Below are positions 1-8,536 of a stretch of DNA of 64,000 nt, piece after piece. Under the pieces are notes generated by a model. That model was given only the letters and a program-made list of their open reading frames with translations, was not told where the DNA came from and ran no database searches. The position numbers and the translations under genes were made by a program. Positions within the stretch are counted from its first letter, which is position 1, and every line of letters starts with the position of its first letter. The DNA comes from Multiplicimicrobium sp043718225. GTDB taxonomy: Bacteria > Omnitrophota > Omnitrophia > Omnitrophales > Aquincolibacteriaceae. Location: the NCBI GenBank assembly GCA_043718225.1, contig JAYSWD010000001.1, positions 1-64,000 of the forward strand. The letters are read 5' to 3'.

Positions 1-211
1 ATTCCAGGCGAAGAGGCGCTGTGCTTAGCTCAACAAACCTCTGGCTGTTTTTCCTAAATATTCGTTTCTCACTATAGGTCAATCTACCGACAGCAAGCTG
101 CGTGCCTTTGGCGTCATCTATATAGCAATCTGATACCGAAAATGAGCGTTCCGTTTGGAGAAAATCAAGCGCCTTTGCAGCCTCAGAAAATATTTTTTTA
201 AAATCGCTCAT
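1..211 (-). CDS. truncated hypothetical protein (N-terminal 70 residues)
   Basis: An open frame starts at the ATG complementary to 209-211 and runs off the left edge without a stop. The visible part begins MSDFKKIFSEAAKALDFLQT and is mostly hydrophilic, with no signal peptide or membrane segment. I do not recognise the family. It lies just downstream of serS on the same strand, 45 bp after the serS stop, so it may be the next gene of that transcript. No clear Shine-Dalgarno sequence precedes it. The full length, and so the function, cannot be judged. Confidence 0.5.
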   Translation of the reverse strand, partial: MSDFKKIFSEAAKALDFLQTERSFSVSDCYIDDAKGTQLAVGRLTYSEKRIFRKNSQRFVELSTAPLRLE

Positions 212-256
212 TTACTTTTAAGTGGGCGGCTTTTGGCGCTATTGTTTGATTTTTTT

Positions 257-1537
257 TCAACTTAGGTATTTCTGCAGCGCTCTCGGAAAATGGATGTTTC
301 CCTGTTCATCCTGAAAATTCTCAAGCAGGGCAAGCACGATGCGCGGCAGCGCGAGCCCTGAGCCGTTCAGCGTATGGCAAAAGTCGATTTTATTATTTTC
401 TTTGCGGCGAAAGCGGATATTCGCGCGGCGCGCCTGAAAATCGCCGAATAAACTGCAGCTGGAAACTTCAAACCACTTTTGAGAAACGGGCGCCCATACT
501 TCAAGGTCGTAACATTTCGCCGCCGCAAAACTCATGTCCCCGCTTCCGAGCAGTAAAACGCGGTAGGGCAATTCAAGCGCCTGCAAAACGGCTTCCGCGT
601 TTGCGAGCAAGGTTTCAAGTTCTTGCTCGGAATTATCTGGGTGCGCGATTTTTACGAGTTCCACTTTGTCAAATTGATGCACGCGCGAAAGGCCGCGCGT
701 ATCTTTTCCGTAAGTTCCCGCTTCGCGCCGGAAACAGGGCGTATAGCCTGTCATTAAAACCGGTAGCTGTTCTTCGCTCAAAGTATCGTCGCGAAAAAAA
801 TTAGTGATCGGAACTTCGGCCGTGGGAATTAAAAAGAAATCGCCGTGCTTTTTTTCAGTCTCGGGGTCATAAAGCGAATACATGTCTTCTTCCATTTTTG
901 GAATTTGGCCTGTTCCGATCATCGAAGCGCGATTCACGATCGCGGGCGCCCAGGCTTCTTTGTAGCCGTGTTTTTGAGTATGCATGTCGAGCATAAAATT
1001 GATCAAAGCACGCTGAAGTCTTGCGCCTTCCCCAAAATAAACCGGAAATCCTGCGCCAGTAATTTTCGCGCCGGTTTCCATAGAGATCCAACCGAGGGCG
1101 TTTGCCAAATCAAGGTGATCCTTGCCTTGAAAGCTGAGCGTCTTAGGCTCTCCCCAAGATTTGACTACTTTATTCCCGGCGGTTCCAATGGCAATTGGAA
1201 CGTCTTTGTGCGGTATATTTGGGATAGAAGCCATAAAATCGGCTATTATTTTGTCAACACCACCCACTTTTTCATCAAATTCTTTTATTTTTTGGGATGT
1301 CATTTTCATGGCAGAAAGGATAGCGTCTGCGGATTGTCCGGCTTTTTTAGCGGCAGCGATTTGGTCATTCGCCTTGTTGCGCTCGGATTTAAGCGCCTCG
1401 CCTTCGGCCACCCATTTGCGGCGGTCTTTATCGAGCTCAATAATTTGGTCGATTAGCTCCGCCGCTTTAGGAGACTTAGAAGCAACGCCTGCCTTGAAGA
1501 TATCGGGAGTTTCTCGGAGTTTTTTCAAATCAAGCAT
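257..1537 (-). CDS. serS: serine--tRNA ligase
   Basis: Charges tRNA-Ser with serine in the cytoplasm. The 426-residue length is normal for bacterial SerRS. The N-terminus MLDLKKLRETPDIFKAGV opens the long antiparallel coiled-coil arm (about residues 25-110) that grips the tRNA. The class II core follows, with a motif 2 region (TPCFRREAGTYGKDTRGLSR) and a motif 3 region near the end (LNGSGLALPRIVLALLEN). The frame extends upstream to a TTG at 1573, but the conserved MLD start is the ATG complementary to 1535-1537, preceded by GGAG. That GGAG comes from a palindromic repeat lying between this gene and a duplicated fragment of its own 5' end. It is the last complete gene in the minus-strand series gyrB-gyrA-serS. 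Confidence 0.95.
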   Translation of the reverse strand: MLDLKKLRETPDIFKAGVASKSPKAAELIDQIIELDKDRRKWVAEGEALKSERNKANDQIAAAKKAGQSADAILSAMKMTSQKIKEFDEKVGGVDKIIADFMASIPNIPHKDVPIAIGTAGNKVVKSWGEPKTLSFQGKDHLDLANALGWISMETGAKITGAGFPVYFGEGARLQRALINFMLDMHTQKHGYKEAWAPAIVNRASMIGTGQIPKMEEDMYSLYDPETEKKHGDFFLIPTAEVPITNFFRDDTLSEEQLPVLMTGYTPCFRREAGTYGKDTRGLSRVHQFDKVELVKIAHPDNSEQELETLLANAEAVLQALELPYRVLLLGSGDMSFAAAKCYDLEVWAPVSQKWFEVSSCSLFGDFQARRANIRFRRKENNKIDFCHTLNGSGLALPRIVLALLENFQDEQGNIHFPRALQKYLS

Positions 1538-1643
1538 GTGTGCTCCGCGGTTGCGGCGAAGTCGCAGAGCCAAAATGTTTCAGGGCGGCAACACCGACTT
1601 TGTAAACCTCCGGCGCTTCACGCAGTTTTTTTTGATCTAACAT
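1530..1643 (-). pseudogene. duplicated 5' fragment of serS (37-codon relic ORF)
   Basis: A short frame starts MLDQKKLREAPEVYKVGVA, matching 13 of the first 19 residues of the adjacent serS (MLDLKKLRETPDIFKAGVA). After about 25 codons it runs into a palindromic PE1 element (residues GSATSPQPR) and stops at a TGA overlapping the true serS start. It keeps its own ATG and an AGGT upstream. It looks like the head of an older or second serS whose body has been lost. Because its stop overlaps the serS ATG it could still act as a translated leader. The similarity is read directly from the sequence; the history is inferred. Confidence 0.75.
1545..1571 (-). repeat. PE1 palindromic element, copy 1 (inside the serS relic)
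   Basis: Read on the minus strand: GGCTCTGCGA, CTTCG, CCGCAACCGCGG. The stem is GCGAC/GCCGC with one mismatch. PE1 is a label used here for a family with the core CTCTG - hairpin - CAACCGC. This copy is read in the relic frame as S-A-T-S-P-Q-P and supplies the GGAG before the serS start codon. Confidence 0.7.
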
Positions 1644-1673
1644 GGTTACCTATTTCAAACTTTAGTTGCTATC

Positions 1674-1699
1674 GGCGGTTGCGCCTACGGCGCAGAGCC
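1674..1699 (-). repeat. PE1 palindromic element, copy 2
   Basis: Minus strand: GGCTCTGCGCC, GTA, GGCGCAACCGCC. The GCGCC/GGCGC stem is perfect. It sits in the 62-bp gap between the gyrA stop and the start of the serS relic, so it lies in the gyrA-serS intergenic RNA if the genes are cotranscribed. Confidence 0.75.
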
Positions 1700-1705
1700 T
1701 AAAAT

Positions 1706-4270
1706 TTACTTCCTCTTTTTATTTTTATCCGCCGCTTTTGGAGCGGCCACTTTTTTTGCCGTTTCTTTTTTCTCCGGAGCCTTTTCTTCTAAATCAAGTT
1801 CGGGCGCCGTCTTTTCGGGTTTGTCATTTTCATCCGCGACAACGCGCGCGGCCGAAACAACTTTATGGCCGTCTTTCAAACGAATGATGCGCACACCCTG
1901 GGTATTGCGGCTTGTCGTGCGGATTTGATTCACCGCGCTACGCACAACCATGCCCTTATCGGTCATGACGATTAATTCGTCACTATCCGTTACGGTCAGA
2001 ACGTTGACGACCTTGCCGTTTTTATCAGTAACATTGGCATTGATCACGCCTTTGCCGCCGCGTGTTTGCAAGCGGTATTCCTTGTAATAGGTTTTTTTGC
2101 CGTATCCGGATTCGGTTACGGTCAACGCCGTTGACTCGGGGCGCGTCACTTCGGCCGCGATAACGTAATCTTTCTTATCGAGGCGCATGCCCATAACGCC
2201 CGAAGCGGTGCGACCCATTTCACGCGCGTCTTTTTCGCTAAATTGAATTGCCATGCCTTCGCGCGACGCGATAAAAATCGTATCGTCGCCAGTTGTGATC
2301 ATGCATGAAACAAGCTCGTCTTTGTCACGCAATGTAATCGCTTGTACGCCGCCCGCACGCGGACGCGAATAATGAATCAAGCGTGTTTTTTTGATGATGC
2401 CGTTTTTCGTAATCATCGCGACGAATCGCGTATCATCAAACTCTTTCACCTTCAGAAAATTTTGGATTTTCTCATCGGGTGAAAGCGCGAGCACATTCGC
2501 GATTGATTTCCCCTTCGCAATGCGCGAAGCCTGAGGGATATCGTAAGCTTTGCGCCAGTAAACGCGGCCCTTGTTAGTGAAAAAGAGAATGGTTTCATGC
2601 GTCGAACACAAGAAAAGCTGTTCGATGAAATCTTCATCGTCCTTCATGCCTGCCGCGTTCACGCCGGAGCCGCCGCGGTTTTGCGTGCGGTAGCTTGAAA
2701 CCGGAATTCGCTTGATGTAGCCGGCATGTGAAAGCGTGATGACCACGTCTTCTTCGATGATTAAATCTTCGATATCGATTTCTTTTTCGGCAGCGACGAT
2801 TTGCGTCCGTCTTTCATCGCCGCTTTTTTTGACTAGCTCTTGGGATTCTTCGGTAACAATGCTTAAAATTTTCGCGCGGCTCTTGAGAATCGATTTGAGT
2901 TCCGCGATATGCTTAATTAAAGCGGCATATTCTTCGTCGATTTTATGGCGCTCAAGCTGCGTAAGGCGCTGGAGCTGCAATTCCAAAATAGCCTGAGCCT
3001 GCAAAGCTGAGAGCTTGAATTGATCGATTAATTCTTTTTTTGCTTCTTCCGGGCTTTTGGCGGCGCGGATAATTTTGATGATTTTGTCGATATTCGCGGT
3101 CGCGATTTTCAAACCTTCGAGAATATGCGCGCGCTTTTCAGCTTTATCGAGTTCAAACTTGGTGCGTTTCGTAATAACTTCAACACGAAACTCGATGAAA
3201 TATTCGATCATCTGCTTCAGATTCAGAACACGCGGCTGGCCGTTTACAAGCGACAACATGATGATGCCGAACGACTGATGCATTTGCGTATGCTTATAAA
3301 GCTGGTTCAAAATAACCTGGGCATTGGCATCTTTTTTTATTTCGATGACGACGCGCATGCCGTCGCGGTCGGATTCGTCGCGGATATCGTAAATGCCTTC
3401 GACTTTTTTGGATTCGACCAGCGCGACAATCGATTCGATCAAATTGGTCTTGTTCACTTGATACGGAATTTCGGTAATGATGATCGCTTCTTTTTTCGGG
3501 CCGGATTCAATGCTGGCCTTGGCGCGGATCATGACTTTGCCGCGGCCGGTTTCGTACGCGTCACGGATTCCATCGCGGCCCATAATCGTCCCGGCGGTCG
3601 GAAAATCGGGGCCCTTGATGTGCTTCATCAGTTCTTTGATGGTGATTTCGGGATTTTCAATTGTCGCAAGAATTCCGCTGACAACTTCGCCTAAATTATG
3701 CGGCGGGATGTTCGTCGCCATACCAACCGCGATACCGGAGGAACCGTTAACGAGCAAATTCGGAAAACGCGCCGGCAACACAGTCGGCTCCGTGCGGGTT
3801 TCATCGTAGTTCGGAACAAAATCGACCGTTTCCTGGTCAAGCTCATCCAGTAAATGGCGTGAAATGGCTTCAAGGCGCGCTTCGGTATATCGCATCGACG
3901 CGGCGCGGTCACCGTCCACCGAGCCGAAGTTGCCCTGGCCGTCGATCAACGGATATCGCAGTGAAAAATCCTGTGCCATGCGCACGAGCGTGTCATAAAC
4001 CGCGGTGTCACCGTGAGGATGATAATTACCCAGCGTATCTCCCACGATCTTCGCGGATTTACGGTAGCCGCGGTTATGCGCGAGGCCGAGTTCGTTCATA
4101 GCATAAAGAATACGGCGATGGACGGGCTTCAATCCGTCGCGCACATCGGGTAAAGCACGGCCCACGATGACCGACATCGAATAATCGATGTACGATTTTT
4201 TCATTTCGTCTTCGATCTGAATCGGAAGAATTTTTTCGTTCATTGCGTAAAGATTCTTTTCGTCAGCCAT
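1706..4270 (-). CDS. gyrA: DNA gyrase subunit A
   Basis: Breakage-reunion subunit of gyrase (A2B2), which introduces negative supercoils. The catalytic Tyr is at about residue 128 in ASMRYTEARL. The quinolone-resistance region reads HPHGDTAVYD, so Thr89 occupies the position of E. coli Ser83. The C-terminal beta-pinwheel contains QTRGGKG, a close match to the GyrA-box QRRGGKG, which argues for gyrase rather than topoisomerase IV. The protein has 854 residues and ends in a lysine/glutamate/alanine-rich tail of about 40 residues (ending NKKRK). An AGAGGA ribosome site precedes the ATG. It lies 125 bp downstream of gyrB with three hairpins between. Confidence 0.97.
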   Translation of the reverse strand: MADEKNLYAMNEKILPIQIEDEMKKSYIDYSMSVIVGRALPDVRDGLKPVHRRILYAMNELGLAHNRGYRKSAKIVGDTLGNYHPHGDTAVYDTLVRMAQDFSLRYPLIDGQGNFGSVDGDRAASMRYTEARLEAISRHLLDELDQETVDFVPNYDETRTEPTVLPARFPNLLVNGSSGIAVGMATNIPPHNLGEVVSGILATIENPEITIKELMKHIKGPDFPTAGTIMGRDGIRDAYETGRGKVMIRAKASIESGPKKEAIIITEIPYQVNKTNLIESIVALVESKKVEGIYDIRDESDRDGMRVVIEIKKDANAQVILNQLYKHTQMHQSFGIIMLSLVNGQPRVLNLKQMIEYFIEFRVEVITKRTKFELDKAEKRAHILEGLKIATANIDKIIKIIRAAKSPEEAKKELIDQFKLSALQAQAILELQLQRLTQLERHKIDEEYAALIKHIAELKSILKSRAKILSIVTEESQELVKKSGDERRTQIVAAEKEIDIEDLIIEEDVVITLSHAGYIKRIPVSSYRTQNRGGSGVNAAGMKDDEDFIEQLFLCSTHETILFFTNKGRVYWRKAYDIPQASRIAKGKSIANVLALSPDEKIQNFLKVKEFDDTRFVAMITKNGIIKKTRLIHYSRPRAGGVQAITLRDKDELVSCMITTGDDTIFIASREGMAIQFSEKDAREMGRTASGVMGMRLDKKDYVIAAEVTRPESTALTVTESGYGKKTYYKEYRLQTRGGKGVINANVTDKNGKVVNVLTVTDSDELIVMTDKGMVVRSAVNQIRTTSRNTQGVRIIRLKDGHKVVSAARVVADENDKPEKTAPELDLEEKAPEKKETAKKVAAPKAADKNKKRK

Positions 4271-4282
4271 TCTGTTTTCCTC

Positions 4283-4387
4283 TTGTTCCCGCGAAAGCGG
4301 GAATCTTAGTTGTGTTTCAGATCCCGCGCTAATTTATTTTTTGCGCGGGATAAATTCAGCCATGCAAGTTGCGCTTCCGCAACTTGC
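4283..4387. repeat. three consecutive hairpins in the gyrB-gyrA gap
   Basis: The 125-bp gap is almost filled by inverted repeats: TTCCCGC-gaaa-GCGGGAA near 4285-4302, ATCCCGCGC...GCGCGGGAT at 4321-4351, and the perfect GCAAGTTGCG-cttc-CGCAACTTGC at 4364-4387. None has a long following U-tract on the gene strand, so they are more likely dispersed palindromic elements or RNA-processing structures than terminators. Confidence 0.7.
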
Positions 4388-4395
4388 GGCTTCAT

Positions 4396-6828
4396 TTAAA
4401 TATCCAGGTTCCTGACCATGCGCGCGTTCTTTTCGATAAACTTTCTGCGCGGCGCGACTTCATCCCCCATCAAAATCGTAAACATTTCATCAGCAGCCAT
4501 CGCGTCTTCGAGCTGCACCTGCAAAAGCGTGCGTGTCTCGGGATTCATCGTGGTTTCCCAAAGCTGTTCGGGGTTCATTTCTCCCAAACCTTTATAGCGC
4601 TGAACGCTCATGCCTTCTTTGCCGTTCGCCTTGATTTTTTCAAGCACGGTGCGCAGCGAATGCACGCGAAAAATGTTTTTTCCGCCGCAATCAAGCTCAT
4701 AAGTGGTGTCTTCGTCCTCGAAAAAGCTGCTAATTTCAAAACCCCATTTCTGAAATTTCTTTTCTGTTTTCTCCAGCTCTTTGCCTTCTAGAACGTGCAC
4801 CACTTCATAGGGCGCAACCTCTTCTTTGGGCGCGGCCGTTTCTTCGCCTTCGGCGGCTTCCTTTTTGGCTTCTTTTTTCTCGAATTTTTTTACAAACTTT
4901 TCAACATCATCTTCGTCGAAGAAGTATTCGCGCGATCCGTCCGCGGCCACATCCACAAGGTGCAACGGGAAGCCACCCTTCTTGTCGCGCTTTTCAAGAT
5001 ACTCTTTAAGTAAAACTCCTTTTTCAAAAAGCGCGCGTTCGAGGTCCGCGAGCACCTGCAAAGATTGCGCGAATTCTTTCGCTTCTTTGTCGGCGGTTTT
5101 TTTCTTGCCGAAGTTAATCGAAATTCCGTCGCTGCCTAAGTCGAGCAGGATCTCGTTCATCTTATGCTCGGACTGCACATACTCTTCGCGCTTGTTGCGC
5201 TTCACTTTATAAAGCGGCGGTTGTGCGATATAAATATGCCCGGCTTCGATAATCGGGCGCATTTGGCGGTAAAAAAAAGTTAGCAATAAAGTGCGGATGT
5301 GGCTCCCGTCCACGTCGGCATCGCACATCAGAATAATTTTGTGGTAGCGCAGTTTTTCGATATTAAAATCCGACTCGATTCCCGCGCCGACGGCGGTGAT
5401 AATGGTCCGGATTTCCTCATTGGCTAAAACTTTGTCGAGGCGTGCTTTTTCGACATTGATAATTTTTCCGCGAAGGGGCAAAATCGCCTGAAAGCGGCGG
5501 TCGCGTCCTTGCTTTGCGGAGCCGCCGGCTGAATCTCCTTCGACCAAATAAACTTCGCAGTTCGCAGGATCGCGGTCTGAGCAGTCCGCCAATTTTCCCG
5601 GAAGCGACGCGGATTCAAGCGCGCCTTTTCTGCGCGTCAGTTCCCGTGCTTTTTTTGCGGCTTCGCGCGCCTGAAATGCAAGCAGGGCCTTCCCCACAAT
5701 TTTATTTGCGGCCGCCGGATTTTCATCATAAAAAGAATTCAGCGCATCATAGGTTACGGAATAAACAATGCCCTCCGCTTCGCTGTTTCCAAGTTTCGTT
5801 TTCGTTTGTCCTTCAAACTGCGGCTGAGGAATTTTGATGCTGATAATCGCGGCAAGCCCTTCGGTGAGGTCTTGCCCGGTCAATCCGCCTTCGAGCCCCT
5901 TGAGAAGATTTTTGCTTTTCGCGTATTGATTGGTCGCGCGCGTTAATGCTGTACGAAAGCCGGATAAATGCGTCCCGCCCTCATGTGTGTTGATGTTATT
6001 CGCGAAAGCCATCACTTCTTCGCTATAGCTATCGTTATATTGCAGCGCAACTTCCACCGTCACATCGTCTTTTTCTTTTTCGATGTAGAAAATCTTAGGG
6101 TGAATCGCTTCTTTATTGCGGTTAATAAATTTGATAAATTCCGCGATCCCGCCTTTGTAATTAAAAATTTCTTCGCGCGTTCCTTTCTCAACGCGTTCGT
6201 CGCGCAAAGTAATTTTGATGCCTTTATTTAAAAAGGCGAGTTCGCGCAGACGCTTCGCGAGCGTATCGAAATTAAAATCAAGCGTTTGAATAAAAATTTC
6301 TTTGTCGGGATAAAAAGTGACGGTCGTTCCGCGTTTCGAAGACTTGCCTTTTTTCTCGACGGGCGTTACGGGTTTGCCCTGTTTATATTTTTGATGATAC
6401 ATGAACCCGTCGCGATGCACTTCGACTTCGAGCCATGCGGAAAGCGCGTTCGTACAAGAAACGCCCACACCGTGTAATCCGCCCGAAACTTTATACGTGT
6501 TCGAGTCGAATTTGCCTCCGGCATGCAAAGTTGTCATAACCACTTCAAGCGCGGATTTTTTCTGCGTTTTATGCATATCGACCGGAATGCCGCGGCCGTC
6601 ATCGGCAACGCTGACGCTGCCGTCGTTTTGAATAATGACATCAACTTTGGTTGCGTGCCCGGCAAGCGCTTCATCCACGGAGTTGTCGACAACTTCATAA
6701 ACGATATGGTGCAAACCACGCGCGGTCGTATCACCGATATACATCGCCGGTCTTTTTCTGACTGCTGCTACGCCCTCAAGAACCGTAATGTTCGACGAAT
6801 CGTATGTTCCTGCCGCTTTTTTTGTCAT
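4396..6828 (-). CDS. gyrB: DNA gyrase subunit B
   Basis: ATPase subunit of gyrase. The GHKL domain shows VVDNSVDEALAGHA and DDGRGIPVDMH at the N-terminus. The TOPRIM domain carries the YLVEGDSAGGSAKQGRDR and MCDADVDGSHIRTLLL motifs. At 810 residues it is the long E. coli-like form: a lysine/glutamate-rich insert of about 170 residues separates TOPRIM from the C-terminal signature VQRYKGLGEMNPEQLWETTM. Part of the insert (KKFEKKEAKKEAAEGEETAA) is low complexity. AAGGAAG precedes the ATG. It sits in the minus-strand replication cluster between dciA and gyrA. No recF lies upstream, unlike the common dnaN-recF-gyrB order. Confidence 0.97.
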   Translation of the reverse strand: MTKKAAGTYDSSNITVLEGVAAVRKRPAMYIGDTTARGLHHIVYEVVDNSVDEALAGHATKVDVIIQNDGSVSVADDGRGIPVDMHKTQKKSALEVVMTTLHAGGKFDSNTYKVSGGLHGVGVSCTNALSAWLEVEVHRDGFMYHQKYKQGKPVTPVEKKGKSSKRGTTVTFYPDKEIFIQTLDFNFDTLAKRLRELAFLNKGIKITLRDERVEKGTREEIFNYKGGIAEFIKFINRNKEAIHPKIFYIEKEKDDVTVEVALQYNDSYSEEVMAFANNINTHEGGTHLSGFRTALTRATNQYAKSKNLLKGLEGGLTGQDLTEGLAAIISIKIPQPQFEGQTKTKLGNSEAEGIVYSVTYDALNSFYDENPAAANKIVGKALLAFQAREAAKKARELTRRKGALESASLPGKLADCSDRDPANCEVYLVEGDSAGGSAKQGRDRRFQAILPLRGKIINVEKARLDKVLANEEIRTIITAVGAGIESDFNIEKLRYHKIILMCDADVDGSHIRTLLLTFFYRQMRPIIEAGHIYIAQPPLYKVKRNKREEYVQSEHKMNEILLDLGSDGISINFGKKKTADKEAKEFAQSLQVLADLERALFEKGVLLKEYLEKRDKKGGFPLHLVDVAADGSREYFFDEDDVEKFVKKFEKKEAKKEAAEGEETAAPKEEVAPYEVVHVLEGKELEKTEKKFQKWGFEISSFFEDEDTTYELDCGGKNIFRVHSLRTVLEKIKANGKEGMSVQRYKGLGEMNPEQLWETTMNPETRTLLQVQLEDAMAADEMFTILMGDEVAPRRKFIEKNARMVRNLDI

Positions 6829-6841
6829 CTTCTTCCTTTTT

Positions 6842-6863
6842 GCTCTGCGCTTCGCGCAACCGC
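6842..6863 (+). repeat. PE1 palindromic element, copy 3
   Basis: GCTCTGCGC-TTC-GCGCAACCGC, with a GCGC stem of 4-5 bp. It lies in the 56-bp gap between dciA and gyrB, directly upstream of the gyrB ribosome site and antisense to the genes. Confidence 0.75.
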
Positions 6864-6884
6864 GCCAGCTTTAAATAAATTTGT

Positions 6885-7169
6885 TTAGGGCTTCACTATA
6901 ATTCTAATATCAACAATTAGCTCTTCGCCAAGCAGCGCCTGCGCACGCTTCAACAGCGAATCCTGATATTTTTGACGCAGCTCAAACGCGTAAGCACCGT
7001 CTGAAACTTCAACGTAAAGAATTTTTTTCTTCGAAACAAACGGCCTTGAAAAACCGGCGATCTTTTCGCCGGCGATTTTTTTCCAGTTCTCGGACAGTCT
7101 CATTTGCGGTGATCCGGGATCAACCATTCCCGCAAGAACCCGGCTGACCAACCCGCTCATTTCTTCCAT
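6885..7169 (-). CDS. dciA: DciA-like (DUF721) replicative helicase loader/operator
   Basis: A 94-residue protein of DUF721 type. The pattern ENWKKIAGEKIAGFSRPFVSKKKILYVEVSDGAYAFELR is typical of the KH-like DciA domain (about residues 20-75). In many bacteria that lack DnaC or DnaI, DciA helps place DnaB at the origin. The setting supports this: it sits between dnaN and gyrB beside dnaA, the same neighbourhood as in actinobacteria, where the order is dnaA-dnaN-recF-dciA-gyrB-gyrA. Only recF is missing here. Residues 1-20 are short compared with some homologues. An internal Met at residue 4 is an alternative start. Confidence 0.8.
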   Translation of the reverse strand: MEEMSGLVSRVLAGMVDPGSPQMRLSENWKKIAGEKIAGFSRPFVSKKKILYVEVSDGAYAFELRQKYQDSLLKRAQALLGEELIVDIRIIVKP

Positions 7170-7191
7170 TTTTAGTTTACGCCTTTTGCTT

Positions 7192-7228
7192 CTCTGCGCT
7201 TGCGCCTTATTTGCGCGACGCGCAGAGC
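7192..7228. repeat. pair of truncated PE1 elements in inverted orientation (copy 4)
   Basis: CTCTGCGCTTGCGCC on the plus strand (7192-7206) is followed by GCTCTGCGCGTCGCGCAA on the minus strand (7211-7228). Both lack the terminal CCGC. Together they make a larger inverted repeat in the dciA-dnaN gap. Confidence 0.55.
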
Positions 7229-7270
7229 AAAAAAGTTTTCGTCCGCGTTTTTACTATTGCTGCTTTTTCC

Positions 7271-7295
7271 GCCGGTTGAGCCTTCGGCTCAGAGG
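7271..7295 (-). repeat. PE1 palindromic element, copy 5
   Basis: Minus strand: CCTCTGAGCC-GAA-GGCTCAACCGGC, with a perfect GAGCC/GGCTC stem. It lies 17 bp beyond the dnaN stop codon, in the dnaN 3' untranslated region. Confidence 0.75.
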
Positions 7296-7312
7296 AAAAA
7301 ATAACACCGATG

Positions 7313-8410
7313 TCAGTGAATTTGCATAGGCATAATGACGTAAAAGTACCCTTCTTTGCCCGAAACAACACCCGGTTTATCTGCCTCACTTAAAGAAATA
7401 GTTACGTTTTCAACGTCTAAATTTTTTAAAACATCCATGAGATAGTCGGGGTTGAAGCCGATCGTCATTTCCTTGCCTTCCATTCTACTTACAACTTCTT
7501 CTTTTGCTTCCCCTAAATTCGGTGTTCGCGCGGTGATCATGATGCGCCCTTTTAAAAAATCGATTTTTACGGCGGGCGCTTCCGTGGACGTTAAAAGCGC
7601 GGCGCGGCGCAAACACTGTAAAAATTCGTTTTTTTCGATTTCAACCGTTGTTGTTTTGTTTTTCGGAACCACCTGTTCGTAGTTCGGAAACTTTCCTTCG
7701 ATGAGCGTTGCGCTTAAAAATGTTTCCCCGACGTTAAAAACGACTTTATTTTGGAACACCGCGATTTTTACGTTTCCTTCCCAAACTAAAAGTTTTGCAA
7801 GCTCTTGCGCCGCCTTACTAGGAATAATAATTTCAACTTCTTTCTTTTGCTTTACCGAAAGAGTGGTTTCAAAAAAAGCGAGCCTTCTTCCGTCCGTCGC
7901 GACACAACGAAAAAGATCTCCTTTAACCGCCATTAAAAGTCCGTTTAAAACATACCTTGTTTCATCTCTTGAAACCGCAAAGCTTGTAAGTTGAATAGCC
8001 TCTTTTAAAACAGCTTGTTCTATTTCGATTGCGTTTTCAAATACTGGTTCCGGAAGCTGTGGGTAATCTTCTTTATCCATTCCCATAATTTTAAAAACTG
8101 ATTTTCCTGCTTTAATTTGAAGAGTGTGGTTTTTTGAAACCTGTATTTCTATATCCCCTTCCGGCAGCTCTTTAATAATATCGAAAAATTTTCTTGCCGG
8201 CACCGTGACATTCCCTTCCTCTTTGATTTCCGCGGCACAATTTGTAAGAACACCTACTTCCATGTCGGTGGCTATGATTTGTAGTTTATTTTTTTTCGTC
8301 TCAAGCAGAAGATTGCTTAAAATCGGTAATGTTGTCGCTTTTGAGGAGCTAATATTAACTCCCAAAGAAATTTTACTTACCAAATCGTTTTTATCTACGC
8401 GAATATCCAT
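7313..8410 (-). CDS. dnaN: DNA polymerase III beta sliding clamp
   Basis: Ring clamp that tethers the replicative polymerase. The 365-residue length and three repeated clamp domains are standard. Recognisable stretches are SSKATTLPILSNLLLE near residue 22, AVSRDETRYVLNGLLM in domain 2 and the C-terminal YFYVIMPMQIH, close to the usual MPMR ending but with Gln in place of Arg. AAGGAG lies 9 bp before the ATG. It is separated from dnaA by a 126-bp AT-rich gap that also contains a DnaA-box-like site. No recF follows it. Confidence 0.96.
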   Translation of the reverse strand: MDIRVDKNDLVSKISLGVNISSSKATTLPILSNLLLETKKNKLQIIATDMEVGVLTNCAAEIKEEGNVTVPARKFFDIIKELPEGDIEIQVSKNHTLQIKAGKSVFKIMGMDKEDYPQLPEPVFENAIEIEQAVLKEAIQLTSFAVSRDETRYVLNGLLMAVKGDLFRCVATDGRRLAFFETTLSVKQKKEVEIIIPSKAAQELAKLLVWEGNVKIAVFQNKVVFNVGETFLSATLIEGKFPNYEQVVPKNKTTTVEIEKNEFLQCLRRAALLTSTEAPAVKIDFLKGRIMITARTPNLGEAKEEVVSRMEGKEMTIGFNPDYLMDVLKNLDVENVTISLSEADKPGVVSGKEGYFYVIMPMQIH

Positions 8411-8536
8411 CTACGTCTGCTCCTTAAGTTTTTTATAAAAGAAAGTAGTAGTCTTAGTAAGGCCTGTGTAAATGTGGAAAAAGAATGTAACGTATTTTAT
8501 TTCATATTGTTGTAAAAAACAAAACATGTGTATAAC
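8411..8536. other. dnaA-dnaN intergenic region with DnaA-box-like site
   Basis: AT-rich 126-bp gap. TGTGTATAA at 8527-8535 is the reverse of TTATACACA, one mismatch from the DnaA box TTATCCACA, and TGTGGAAAA nearby is a weaker match. It may be a second origin lobe or a site where DnaA regulates the dnaA-dnaN transcript. Confidence 0.4.

Noticed and set aside
845..1456. Long plus-strand frame (203 codons) opposite serS
   Set aside because: It lies entirely antisense to a clear gene, is rich in Phe/His in the way reverse-complement frames are, and lacks a start context.
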